Shown one piece after another: positions 35,626-48,000 of a stretch of DNA of 64,000 nt. This DNA comes from Zychaea mexicana (lineage: Eukaryota > Mucoromycota > Mucoromycetes > Mucorales > Lichtheimiaceae), in the NCBI RefSeq assembly GCF_025766255.1, contig NW_026516714.1, positions 186,001 through 250,000 of the forward strand. The letters are read 5' to 3'. The position numbers were made by a program, and so were the translations under genes. The notes below the pieces were generated by a model, which saw only the letters and a program-made list of their open reading frames with translations, had not been told where the DNA came from and searched no databases. Position 1 is the stretch's first letter. Every line of letters starts with the position of its first letter.

Positions 35626-37784
35626 ATGGCTCCTTTCGGGTTTCCTTCAAGTCAATCACTATCACAACGCAACCCGCGCAACATGCAATACGATCAACAG
35701 GAAGAGGAACAACGTTTACTGAGCCAAGGCGGTCATTATGATAATGACCAGGAACAGCCGAGACGGGATTCACATGTCAGTCGACGAAAAGGTTTTTGGG
35801 ATGTCGAAGAAGATTTCGATTCCGAAGAAGAATGCTACGACGACGAAGATCACGAAGCTCGGATACAACGGCTCAAAAACGTAAAAACCATTAATCTGTC
35901 AATATTTATATATTGCTAATATCGACAAGAATACCAACCAAATTCTCACGGACCAACCATTGGGAATTTATAGAATCGGTGGTATATATGGCGATACGTT
36001 GCAGTTGCCGCTGCCGTTGGGTTTTCGTTCATCATATTTAAACTAGTATTGATGATGTATGCGCACAGCAAAGAAATGCACAATATGCATGCTCCAGCAC
36101 AACGACTCTACAATAACGGCACACACCAGTTTGCTCCGACAGTCGTTTATATCTCGCTTGATGGGTTTCGAAATGATTATCTAGAACGCGGCGTTACCCC
36201 GAACTTGGCAAAGTTTGGTAAGTGAAATCCACCCCTTCAAGAGGACACTTGGTGTTTTAAAGCCTTTTATGTGGTCACTGTGCTAATCTTTGTTTCATGA
36301 GCAATACAAAAGCTTCGGAAGGTGTGAGCGCTGAATATATGAATCCTTCATTCCCGGTACGTCCTCTTTCAATTGGCAGTCTGGTAAAGAAGATATACTA
36401 ACGTAGTGCCGTGCTCGTTTCTAGTCTATTACCTTTCCAAATCATTGGACTTTGGCTACCGGTCTCTATCCAGAGTCGCATGGTATCGTAGGTAACGAGT
36501 TCTACGATCCAGCAATGGGCAAGATGTTTATCCACAAGAAGCCGGAGATCAGTTCACGGTCAGAATGGTGGTCAGGAGAGCCTGTAAGTTTCTTAACTGC
36601 CTTTCGTATTCTTCGCTTTGTATATACAAGGAAAATAAAAGATAAAGAGTCTGACAAAGTTATGGTTGTCGAATAAACTTTAGATTTGGGCTACCAGCAG
36701 CAGACAAGGACGCAAGTCTGCAGTGATCATGTGGCCTGGTTCTCCTGTGCCAAGTACGATGCCAGATTACCTTGTCGACTATGATCGCGAGGTTACCGCA
36801 CAACAAAAAATGGACATTGCATTAGAATGGTTTGATTTGCCGTTCGAAGAACGTCCGCAGATGATATCAATCTATGTACCCCAGGTTGATCAGAAGGGAC
36901 ATGGAGGTGGCCCTGAAGGCAAACAGGTAACTCAAAAAAGGTTATAAAAAAAGACATTACAGGCTAACAAGCACAATTTCGAGTAGTTGAATAGTGTGTT
37001 AAGCAAAATGGATGATGCAGTTGGGCATCTACTGCAAGGACTTGAAGCACGCAATTTACATGAGCATGTTCACGTCGTAATTGTAAGACTCTTTTTATCA
37101 CTACTATTCTAATGGATGGTGCTACTTAACATAGAAGAGATAGGGTCTAACTCCAACTCCAAACCCCTCTCCTTCTCACCATGTCAATATGATGCTGTAT
37201 CCTAGGTAAGCGATCATGGCATGGCACAAACAGACAAGTCGCGATTGATATTGTACGAGGACATACTATCCAAAGAATCATTGTCATTCCTGCGCGTGCG
37301 TGAGGCATGGCCATTATTAAGCCTCCGACCAAAAGATGATGCGCCGGAGGGAAGCGTGCAACAAATCTACGAGGAACTCTACAATTATACCCAACAAAAA
37401 CAGCAAGTAGAGGATGGCGCACATTTCCAGGTCTACCTGCGTGAAAATGTACCTGAAAGGTTCCATTACAGTGAAAACGACAGAATTGCTCCTATCGTGA
37501 CGATTCCTGACGTAGGATATGCCATCATTTCACACAGTGACTATGACATTCATTCCGGAAAAGACTATCGTCCACGCGGGATCCACGGCTATGACAATAT
37601 GGCGCCAGAAATGCGTGCCATTTTCATGGCTAAAGGACCCAGGGTCGAACAATTGTATCCACAGCCTGGAACCGTCGTTGCACCCTTCTTTAATGTAGAA
37701 GTGTATGGTTTTTTGACACAACTGCTGCATTTGAATGAGGCGCCAAATAATGGTACCTTGCATGGCATGTTTGTGCAAAAATAA
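35626..37784 (+). CDS. Ectonucleotide pyrophosphatase/phosphodiesterase (ENPP type)
   Basis: 539 residues in seven exons: 35626-35880, 35974-36217, 36313-36356, 36425-36593 (donor GTAAGT directly after CCT at 36583), 36684-36926, 36987-37082, 37206-37784. The coding end of exon 4 is therefore 36583. Type II membrane protein: an acidic cytosolic N-terminus of ~85 residues, one transmembrane helix at ~90-115 (VAVAAAVGFSFIIFKLVLMM), then the alkaline-phosphatase-fold catalytic domain. Motifs: ISLDGFRNDYL (metal Asp), SITFPNHWTLATGLYPESHG (catalytic Thr in TFPNH), YVPQVDQKGHGGGPEG and VSDHGM, with a conserved terminal His region. Hydrolyses nucleotide or phospholipid phosphodiesters outside the cytosol. 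Close in form to yeast Npp1/Npp2. Confidence 0.94.
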
Positions 37785-38534
37785 TGATCACAATAAAACA
37801 GATATAGAAAAATGATGCACGTGATCAAACACATATTACATACATATAACATTACTGTGCAGAACTTAAAGAATGGCAACATAAGTGGGCACATGTATGT
37901 GCATATTTGGATAACAGCGGTGACCCATGGGCTCAATAAATTAAACCGCTGTGTCAGGTACTTACCTGGCCAGCAACGCTACCACTGTTGACGAGTTTCT
38001 TGGTTTTGTATCCTGCTACGATGTATGCCTACTTTCTCGCTTACCCATTTCTTCCTTTCTCCCCTTATGTCATTCCCTATTATACAGCAATGATATTGAG
38101 TCTAAGTTCCTTCCAGTTACGAAGAGTGCCTATTCCTTACCTCATGCATTGTAACCTCCTATCGCCTCTTCTGAGTGTATTAAAGATGTGTGCGCGGTGA
38201 TTGCAAGCATGCTGAGCGCGTCAACCCATCCAAGCAACTTTTCTGAGCATATTTGACCCCACGACAACCAGCTTCGAGACAGAACCGGAAAATACTACCA
38301 TATCATCTGTGAAATAATAGTTTTTTAATAAGTAATAGAAACAACATAGTTCATCGCTTCATGGAAAATTGCCGCGTTTTTTTTCATGCCAGATTTCATC
38401 TGGCGACGTCCACACAAAAGTCAGTGCAGGGGACTATACAGAGGAAGCAGTAGCAACCCCGTTTCACTTGCTTTTTCCTCTCTTTCCTTTCTTTCTTGAA
38501 CCTTAAAGAGCAAAACGTTAAAAAAGGGTTCATC
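37785..38534. other. Intergenic, no gene seen
   Basis: Holds the ENPP 3' region (AATAAAACAG at 37792) and the promoter of the auxilin-like gene with a CT-rich leader at 38465-38500. Confidence 0.5.
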
Positions 38535-41424
38535 ATGGACGATCTACTCGATCTTGATTGGTCTAGTAACAAGGCTCCACCCCCGAATATACCCCAAAAA
38601 CCGAGTTATCTTCAAGGCAAAAAGAGACAGACTGATGCTTTCGGCGACTTGCTCAACTTCGACGATCAGTCAGCAGTGACTCGTACACCACCATCACAAC
38701 AACAACAACAACGACCACCGATAATGTCGTCGTCGTCTTCTTCTTCGTCTTTGAACAAGAACATTAGCTCGCTCGATATGATGCTCGATCCGTTTAGCAA
38801 ATCCAAAAAGGAATCATCGCCTCAATCACTGAATGCACTGTAAGCGTTTTGCAAATAGATAGAGAGGAACCTTTTTATGCTAATAAGCTCTTTGTCTTGC
38901 GTATTTGTACTTCATAGAAAGCAAACGAAGAATGCAGAGTACACGTCATCAGCATCATCCAAGTGGAATTTCGACCTTTTGGATAGCTCACGTAATACAA
39001 CGGTATGTGTTATATGGTCCTAAATTATTAAATAGTAGCTTTAACACGTAATAAAATTCTAGCCAAGCGCGGACCCGTTCGATGTTGAATCCTTGGCTTC
39101 ACGTACAACACCTGTTATTCAACAGCAGCAACAACAACAATCCCTCAATACCGATGATGACAATCCATTGGGCATTCTGTCAATGCCTGCCGTCAAACCT
39201 AAACCAGAACCTTCACCGTCACCATCGCCTCCTCCTACCTCTTCTTCTACTCCAATTGTCGGGTATCGTGATGACTTTGACGATGACGACAACAACGGCG
39301 CAGCATCATCACCATCATTATCGTCAAGAGAAAAACGACGAGGATCGATGGATATGTTAATTGCACAAATGGTGGATATGGGATTCGAAGCGGAACAAGC
39401 GCAAGTTGCTTTGGAAGCTACTGGTGGCCGAGATTTGCAGGATGCCGTAGATTTGCTGGTCAATAATGCACGTGTCATGCAACAACAACAACAACAACAA
39501 CAAAGACCATCACCGCGACAGCGACAGCGAGGACCCATAACCGATACAGCACGAGCACGGAATGCATTATTCCAAGATGATTATGCGGACGAAGAACACG
39601 AGCCTCCGATGACCGAGAAACAGAGATTGCAACAACAGATAGAATTAGAAGAACAATATCACCAGCAGCAGCAGCAGCGACAGCAACAGCAAGGATCCCA
39701 ACCGGGAGAATCATCTTCATCGTCAGGAAATGTCGCATTCCAACAGCAAAAGGAAAAGCTTGTAGCACAAGCGTCCGAGTTGGGTGGCTTCCTATACAAG
39801 AACGCAAGCATGTTTGTGAAAACCGGACGTGAGCGTGTCACAAAAGCCGTTGGGGATTGGCAAGAGCAACAACGATTGGAGCGGCTCAACCGTGAGCATG
39901 GACGGCCGCGATGGATGGCAGAGGATGTGATGGATGACGAAGTTGACCAAGTAGCAGCAGCAGCATCCCGACACAATGCAGGAGCAGGAACGACAGGAGC
40001 GTCAACAAAGCAGCAGGAGCCATATATGGAAAAGTTTGTTGACGATGACGATAGTTCCGACGAAGATCCTGCATTAGAAAAACAGCGAGAAATGGAATGG
40101 AAGCGACAGCAAGAAGAAAAGCGGAGACAGTATGTGGCACAAATGCGGAAACGACAACAAGAAGAGGAACGAGTTCGGCAACAACGTGAGGCTGAGGAAA
40201 CCTATGTGTCGCCATCCAGACGACGCGCCACGCCAAACACGAGTCAAGCTTCGAGTCGAGCTTCGCCACGCGCCACACCCTCACCATCATCAGCAGCAAA
40301 ACCAGCGGCAGTACCTGTTCCTCACCCACATAGACCACAACGACAACGACCCATTGTCAGTGCTTCCCCAGACGTAATGGCACGTGTCAACCAAGCGCGA
40401 CAGCGAGGTAATGAACATTTCAAACTGGGTCAATTTGGTGATGCCGAATCTGCGTACAGCCAAGCGCTTGGCGCACTACCATCGGGCCACGATCACCTTG
40501 TCCTGCTGAGCAACAATCGTGCTGCGGCGCGGCTCAAGATTGGCGAGTACAAGCGCTGTATTGAAGACTGTGAGCTTGCCATCGAGATGGCACTTGTCAG
40601 TGGTGAAAGCATCGAGTCAGAGGGCGTCACGATCCGATGGCGCGAGCAGCTGGTCAAGGCTTTGCATCGTAAAGGCGATGCTCTGGAAAACATTGAAAAG
40701 TTTAACGACGCGATCAAGACGTATGAAGAGTTGGTCAAATTGGAAGGTTCGGGCAATGTCAAGATTAATCAAGCCTTATCCCGGTGTCGCAAAGCTTTGA
40801 ATCCCACAGTATCGCAACCGCAACAGTCATCGTCAACAACAACATCTACAATGGATGATCTGTTTGGTATTGGAAGTACAGCAGCACCAGCAGCGACGAC
40901 GACTCGATCATCACCATCGAAACCATCACCAAGACCATCTAAACCGGCTAATGTGGAAGAAAGCAAAGCGGTAGCTGCCATGCGGGCGCAGGCAGCACAA
41001 CAAGAAGCAGAGGATGCAGAGCGACTGGCACGGACAGACGATGTGAATACACGGATACAGAACTGGAAGTCAGGCAAAGAGAACAACTTGCGTGCTCTGT
41101 TGGCAACGTTGGATACCCTGCTGTGGCCAGGTGCACAATGGCGTGGTGCTCAAATGAGCGAACTTATTGATCCAAAACGATGCAAAATGACATATATTAA
41201 AGCCATTGCCAAGGTGCATCCTGATAAGGTAATCAAAAGTGGAGTCTTGTATTTTCCAATGGGAAGGTGTTGGTTGTTATTGACGACAGATATACTGATT
41301 TATATCACTCTCTATATATACATACTAGCTACCAGCATCTGTTACTGTTGAACAACGCATGTTGGCTAGTGCCATCTTTAGCACATTAAACGAAGCTTGG
41401 GATTCGTTTAAAACACAACTCTAG
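38535..41424 (+). CDS. SWA2: Auxilin-like J-domain protein (Swa2 type)
   Basis: 883 residues; exons 38535-38839, 38918-39002, 39063-41228, 41329-41424, all in phase. Uncoats clathrin-coated vesicles by recruiting Hsp70 through its J domain. Layout: an N-terminal region with short DLL/DPF-type clathrin/adaptor motifs (DDLLDLDW, LDPF, FDLLD, DPFD) and Gln runs; a UBA domain at ~226-265 (QMVDMGFEAEQAQVALEATGG); a long Gln/Arg-rich coiled region; TPR repeats at ~569-690 (GNEHFKLGQFGDAESAYSQAL); and a C-terminal J domain with HPDK split from its last helix by the final intron, ending FSTLNEAWDSFKTQL. The order clathrin-binding, UBA, TPR, J is exactly that of yeast Swa2. Confidence 0.95.
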
Positions 41425-41518
41425 AATCTAAAACGAATATATAAAATTTATATTTGGAAACGTACATTATAATACAATAGAAATGGTTATAAACTTTGAT
41501 ATTTTAATACATGCTCTT

Positions 41519-43711
41519 TTACTTTTTTTGCAAGTAACAGTTCTTCATTGCTACCACTGCGACGAACGATAGCACTGTCATGATAAATCCGTACACTAAA
41601 CATCTTCTCAAAGAGCGATATAGAGCATCTATTACTATACGCTGAATCTCCGGATTTAGTTTTCCAATGTCAGCAATGGACCCTCGGACAAAGTCGATAA
41701 TTTGCTTGGCGTCAGGACCGTGGATAGTCTGCTCCAGAAGGGATTTGAAGCTACCCTGGACAATCGCAGCAGCGATAGAACCACCAGTGACGAGACCAGT
41801 AGAACGGAACAGGAAAATCATGGAGGTGGCCGATGCCGTATCTTCACATTTAGTAAAAAATCGGTTAGTCTCTTTTCTCTTATTTATTGCTCAAAAGTAT
41901 AGAAAGAACTCGATATGTATATTTACCTTCATGGTCAATATCTGCTACGAGCGATACCATAGTGCCAACAGCCACTGAACCCATAGCGAATCCTTCCATA
42001 AGCATACACATGAGCTTAAATAGCAAGTCATCTGTGGTTGGTTTCCATAAGATCATGCCAAAGACAGCGAGTATATCGAGCATCATTGTGATGACCAAGT
42101 AATTCTTGTAGCGACCAGTAGTACCAATGTATTTACCAACACACCAGCATCCAGTAGCGATAGCAATAGTACGAGGCATAACCCAAAAGCCAGTAGAGGA
42201 TGTGCTATATCCCAGAATTCCCTATATGAAACCACCATTAGACGACCCAACCCTATCTTCTACGCACTCCATGCATACAATAATCGACATTTACCATCAA
42301 AAATTGTGGGAGTACATAATTGATCGCCGTCACTGTCCCCCACAAGAAGAAATTGCTTGCACATGAGCCCAAGACATTGCGGTTCTTGGCCATTTTGCAA
42401 GACATCAAAGGGTTCCTGGCCCACGTAAACTCGTTGATGAAAAACACGAGATACGCAGTGACCGAGATTCCCAATACCGTCACGACCCATGGATCGCTCC
42501 ATTTACGTGTATTGCCACCTGAAGATGTACCGAGGACAAAGCACGAGTTGGCAACAAGCAAAATAGCAGCGCCCATAGCATCGATTTGGTCCACCAAACG
42601 TCCTTTGGTCAAGTTGTTGTAATTAGGCAAACGCCGGGAGTAGATGTACAGGGCAAACAAGCAAGGGGGTAAGTTGAGATAGAAGCAGGTACGCCAGCCT
42701 ACTGTATCGTTGATCCATCCACCCAAAGGTGCACCCACTGCCCCTCCAATCTTTTTTTTTTGGTAGTCATCATTATTAGTTAAATCTATGTCACTGTAGA
42801 AAAACTATTCTTCAATTACTTTGTGCTTACTGTTTGAGTCATGTTGACATAGGATTGGTATTTTCCTCGTTGACGCATGGGGACAAGGTCGTGAATGACA
42901 ACTGAAGCCATGCACATGAGTCCCCCGCCCCCTAAACCAGCAATGGCGCGGGCTATCGACAGCTGCAGAATGTTTTGGGACGCGCCGCAAGCTGCTGACC
43001 CGATAAAGAAAAACATATTCACGACCAGAAGAATTGTTTTACGACCAAACACATCCGATAATTTGGCATCTGTATTCGGAAAAAGAAGCATCAGAGAACA
43101 GTATTTTTGTTTCGGACATCGTTTCTCTTCCATGTTACTATCGACGATTCTTTTCCCGAATCTAATACTGCCCTCCTCCCGACTCTCCCCCTTTTCTTTC
43201 CCTATCTTCCCCTTTTTTTTCTCTGGAAAAAAAAAAGAACTTGCATAAAGGCTGCAAGGCGGATGAGCTGAGTAAATATGAAGTCAATATCCACGCAGTC
43301 AGATTAGAGCTAAATATAACAGATGATTATAAAAACGTGTCATTTCATTAGTAAAAGGCATATCACAACAGCAATCAGTATACACATTTTATCAGGAGGG
43401 GATGAGGATGCTTTCGATCTGTACCTTTTAAATTCGGTGCCAATCTCGGTGAAAATGGTATAGACAATCGAGTTATCAGCTGCCGCTAGAATCGACCCCG
43501 TACAAAGACTGCAAATGCATACAGATATGAGAAACTCCCACTACTATGTACTTTCACTGCTGCTGTTGTTGTCCCGCCTTAGTCACAATAGAATGCGCAG
43601 TCATGATACCTACCAAAACGTCAGCAGTCCAAGGCTAATTCCACCTTCCTTTAACCGATCGCGATACACCTCATCCGGCTTCAGAAGCAACGGTTGCGTT
43701 TCTAGTGACAT
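41519..43711 (-). CDS. Major facilitator superfamily transporter (copy 1)
   Basis: 519 residues; exons on the minus strand 43711-43614, 43508-43425, 43309-43245, 43069-42831, 42750-42295, 42221-41927, 41841-41519, all phases consistent. Third intron starts GCAAGT; this border yields QPLYAKLSDVFGRK, the loop 2-3 signature of MFS drug/amino-acid exporters. Other features: AADNSIVYTIFTEIG in helix 1, GLGGGGLMCMASVVIHDLVPMRQRGKYQS, GAPLGGWINDTVGWRTCFYLNLP, and multiple hydrophobic helices. The C-terminal amphipathic region is PEIQRIVIDALYRSLRR. Resembles the multidrug/basic amino acid (Vba-like, DHA2) group. Substrate unknown. Tail-to-tail with the auxilin gene (95 bases apart) and paralogous to the gene at 54.4-56.9 kb. 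Confidence 0.92.
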
Positions 43712-44430
43712 TCTTTCTTTTGATGTGAAAGCGTAAACTAAACCCGGGAAAAGGATCAAGTATAAAAAAGGGGATGCGAGAAAAAAAGGAAGAAGACGCG
43801 AGAGAAACCAATAAATATAAAACGTTTCCTGACTGCTACTGCATGTTGCTTTTTTATGTATCAAACTTTTTGACTTTCACAAAAGATAACTGTCAATGAC
43901 GCCATCCGTCTCGATGTTTGTGAGCTTTTGTGCCTTTTGGACAAGTGGAAGATAGACATATACGGTAGCACAATCTCCAGCAAATGGTAGGACGCACGGA
44001 CTAGATATATAATAGAATATACACAGACACACACAGAGAGAGAGAGAGAGAAAAAAGAGCGAGTGATGACAACAAGGCAAATATTGCGGCCTGATGTCGC
44101 AATTGAGGGTAACCACAGAAATCGGTAATAACAAGCTTCTTTTTGAAGCTCAGCAAACTGATGGAATGAATATTTTTGTTCTTGTTGTTCAAATGGTATA
44201 TAGTGGAAATCATTTACAATAGAGAAAGAGAGAGAAGATAGAGGGAGCAAAATACACGGAAGATGCTTGTTAATTTTTGTCTTTTGAAAGGATGATATGC
44301 TGGGATTTTTTTTGTTCTGCTTTGTTTTGGGTGTTTTGGGAGAGACTACTAAAAACTGGTATGTGAGCGGAATTTTTTTATGGAATGGATAGAGTGTAGG
44401 TTTTTGTCAAGCGCAGCTCGGGTAAAGATG
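43712..44430. other. Intergenic, with (AG)n repeat
   Basis: Spacer between two minus-strand genes: transporter promoter side and 3' region of the ECL1-like gene. Contains an (AG)n run at about 44035-44051. No coding segment recognised. Confidence 0.5.
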
Positions 44431-45075
44431 TTAGTGGTATAGGGATGTAGTAGTAGTAGTAGTCGCTGCTGTTGTAATACAGGGCTTTTTCATGGTGTTG
44501 ATGGTGGTTGTCATGGTGGTTGTCATGGCGGTCGTCATGGTAGTCGTGCTCGGTGGAGTGATGGACAGGCTGACGGATCGCAGCGAGCTACTTGCACTGC
44601 CAGTAGATGTTGACGTTGCAGTCAGGGCAGGCGATGAGGTAGAAGGAGAAGTGTGGATCGATGAAGAAGCATTGTTTCTGCTGTGATGGCACGAAGATGA
44701 TGATGATGTTGCTGCTGATGAAGATGAAGATGATAAAGAATATGCTGATGATGAAGATGCTTGTAAAAGTGCTGGAGTGGTGGATGATACCGAGGATGCT
44801 GAGGAAGATGTGGATGCATGATGTGATGAAGGGTGAGGTCTTGGGAAGTCCTCGAATTCGTGCCAATCGTAGCCAAGCAATGGATGGTTACGCAAAGCAT
44901 CGGCTCTTAAGCATTGCTCGCTGCAGTAAAGCGAATCCTAATTACAACAAAATATCACTTAGTAAAACTTGGCACTGCTTATTACACTCTCGGTTGAAGA
45001 ATTAAAAAGAAGGGAACTTACAGAGTACGGATTAACCGCATTGTCACAGTACGTGCACCAGTTGAGATCGCTCAT
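44431..45075 (-). CDS. ECL1-family zinc-binding protein (lifespan regulator type)
   Basis: 186 residues; exons 45075-45022 and 44937-44431, phase 0. The N-terminus carries the family pattern: DLNWC7-x2-C10 followed by SLYC23-x3-C27LRAD, i.e. two Cys pairs across the intron, then HPLLGYDWHEFEDFPRP. This matches fungal ECL1 proteins (extender of chronological lifespan; a small Cys motif that likely binds zinc), which act in stress and stationary-phase regulation. The rest is a long Ser/Thr/Ala low-complexity tail with no structure visible. The (TAG)n-like run before the stop is its coding 3' end (Thr-rich). Confidence 0.82.
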
Positions 45076-48000
45076 GGAGCCATGCAATAAGCAAAGAGGT
45101 TTACTTTATTATGAGTCAAAAAGAAATAGTAAAAAGTGATGATGTTTAAGAGAGCGAGAGAGAGGTGAGGAGGAGATGGATTGATGAGGAAAGAAGAAAG
45201 AGGAATCGTTGGGTTTTTAAATTGTCGGCGAGTGCGACTTTTTTTCTTCTTTAGTTTGTGTGTGTGTGGTGTGGTGCGGTGCGGTGTCCTTCATAGGTGC
45301 ACTCTGTGTGTGTGTGTGAGTGTGAGCAAGCGAGTGTCGAATTGTGTGGGAGTGAGTGTATGTCGTCACTTATCAAGACCGACATCAGAACCCAAAGGAA
45401 GAAATAATACGCCCTCCCTCTGTGTGGTTATTGGTCGTGGTGGTGGTGATGGTGCTGCTGCTGCTGCTGCTGCTGCGAAGCGTGTGCTGCTGTTGTGCTG
45501 CGTTCGTCATGGATGTGGGTAACCAACTAAAAAAAAATTCCCATATCGGCTCTGCAAGGTATCCGAACCCCCACTTTTTTTCTCGCTCTCTCCCTGTGTA
45601 TGTTCTTCCCCACGGCTTCATTCCCTTTTATAGGATGCGCAGTGCTTGACTGGGGGTGCGTTTCCGCATCATATTTTTGATAAGGAGTTAAAGTGGATCG
45701 TTTCTGATTGGTTGGGCGAATTTGCTTTTATCACGCAAAGCCCGTTCGTTATTAAATTTGGGAGAGACCGCAAAATACAACTTTGGGGGATGGGGGACAA
45801 AGAGAGTGTGAGTGAGGCATTATTACCATAAGAACAGAGAAAGAGGCTTGTGCAGACAGTGGTACACGTAAGAATAGTCCGGGGAACGCTATACCGGGCT
45901 ACGCACATGGAATACTTGTACTACGCGCTTTGCCCTTTTGCCAAGGGCCGAGCGGATGACGAAGTTGAATGATGTCCGTTGTTGGCGGTGATGTTCAGCT
46001 AAGGCACGTTATACTAGCAGCTACAAGACGTATTATTCTCTATCAAGATAGCCACAGCTGCTATGTACTTGTTATCACATATTGGACACACAAAAACAGA
46101 AGGCGTGACTGACCCCCATTTCATAAATCAACTATTTTAGATTTCATCGAATGGTCCTTTGCCGTGTGTTCTTGTCACGGGCACAGAAATGAGGAAGCGT
46201 GAGCTTCTAGGAGGGAGACAGGCTCATGTCACAATAATTGTTTGCTATCATCATCTAGCTTCGTCCTCTCCTTATCTTTTTTTTATTTATCTTTTTCTGG
46301 ATATCACTAATACTGCTTCCTTTCGTCTGTTAGTACGGATGATTAGCACCTGGGAATAGTAGGAAGACTTGCAGGAACCTATAACAAAGTTCTCTGGGTA
46401 GATCTTGTACGATGCATTGTTATTTACCATCATCATTGCTTCATCAGGGTTACGTTTAAGTTATGTGTAGAAATGCCCATTGCAATCTTTCAATGTTACT
46501 TATTTTGTTTGCTCCTCTAAGGCAACACATATAAATACTAGGCAGAATATGAAAGTGATACGATCAAAATCACAATTTGTTTGTGTTGTGCTGAGGGTAC
46601 CCTTAAAACTACTACTTTATTTGGTTTTATGTAAAGGAACCATTTGTTTTGCTGTTGTGCACGGACTGCAGCTTTTGCTCTTGCTGCCGTAATCCTGTCT
46701 TATGCTGCTACCGCTGCCGCTGGTGTCCAACTATTTTAGTTCAGAACGTAGCTACGAACCAGTACATTGGGAAGCTGTCTATTACTATACACAAGGGTCT
46801 GGGTACACCGAGTACCTTATTCTCGCTTCCCCTTGCTCTGGATGCTCTGTGCCAAAGTATACAAGCAAAACAGCCAATTCAGGCAGCCTGTGCACTTATC
46901 ACTTAAACACCCCTTCTTCTCTTTCTCGATACAGTATTACGCTTCAGCTTCCTATCCATCGACCGGTGGGATTTGTGTAACAAAACAGTCTGAAACACGC
47001 AAACCATAGGTTTGTGTATTCTCTTGTGATTAATTCTCATCGTTCTTCTTTGCATCGTTTTCCCCCATGACACCTTTCCCCACGCCAACCTACTTTAACA
47101 AAAAAAAGTATCCTGACCATGATGATGACGATGATGCAATTCAAGTTTTTTGTTGCAATCAGGTCCCACATCTTGTCTAAAAAGAGGTTTAACGGACTCA
47201 CGAGAGAGATATATTTTAGTTTTTCGTGTAATCCTCTTACCTCCGGACACATCTCCTTCCCATACCATCATCAACGACTATAAGTGTTGCCTATCTTCTT
47301 TCTCCTACTGTAACAGTGTCAACAGCAGCAACAAACCTTATTACCCAAACCTTATGAAGCGCCTATCATAGGAATGACTGTTGAATGCGAGAACCACCCT
47401 ATACGTACCTGTGCATGTCGCAAAGGCACCAGGAGCATCTAGAGAGGAGAGAAATCTACCTTTGCTGATGGACATTATTAATTGGGAAGTATGGCTACGG
47501 TACCATCGCCTTTATCACAACAAAAGCAAGAATAAGGTTGCTGCTGCATAATGGTCGTCAGGAAAAAAATCATAAGCGTTTAAGTATATGTATTAACAAA
47601 GTCGTACTACTACAACATTACAACAAGAAAACACAAGCACACACTATTTCCCTTCTCCTTAATATCGTCGTTTCACACACTAACATTGTATGACTTTTTT
47701 TGTTAAAAAACAAACGGGAAAGGGACAAGAGATAGATAATACCATTTTGAGGTACCACAAGCAATAATGCAAAGCATCCTGTTAGGGATCGACCACAAGA
47801 AAGAAAGAAAGAATGAGGCTAAATTTATCAAGCTCCATATCTATACATCACCCCTTTCTATAATATGTTAGCGTGTACCACGAAGCCCGTATCCCCTTGT
47901 GCTATTGAAATTGAAACCTTCCACGAAAAAGCTGTCAATTGAAATCTTTTTACCCCTCCTATTTTCTACTTTGTGCTAGTGCTATCATAAATTATCCAAA

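Noticed and set aside
45440..45490. Leucine/alanine repeat proteins in the (CTG)n region
   Set aside because: The frames arise from a simple trinucleotide repeat in the ECL1-like promoter region and have no flanking coding signal.
45530..45580. Possible minus-strand tRNA (GGGGGTTCGGATACC)
   Set aside because: The B-box-like bases are there but no T-stem or acceptor stem can be paired around them.
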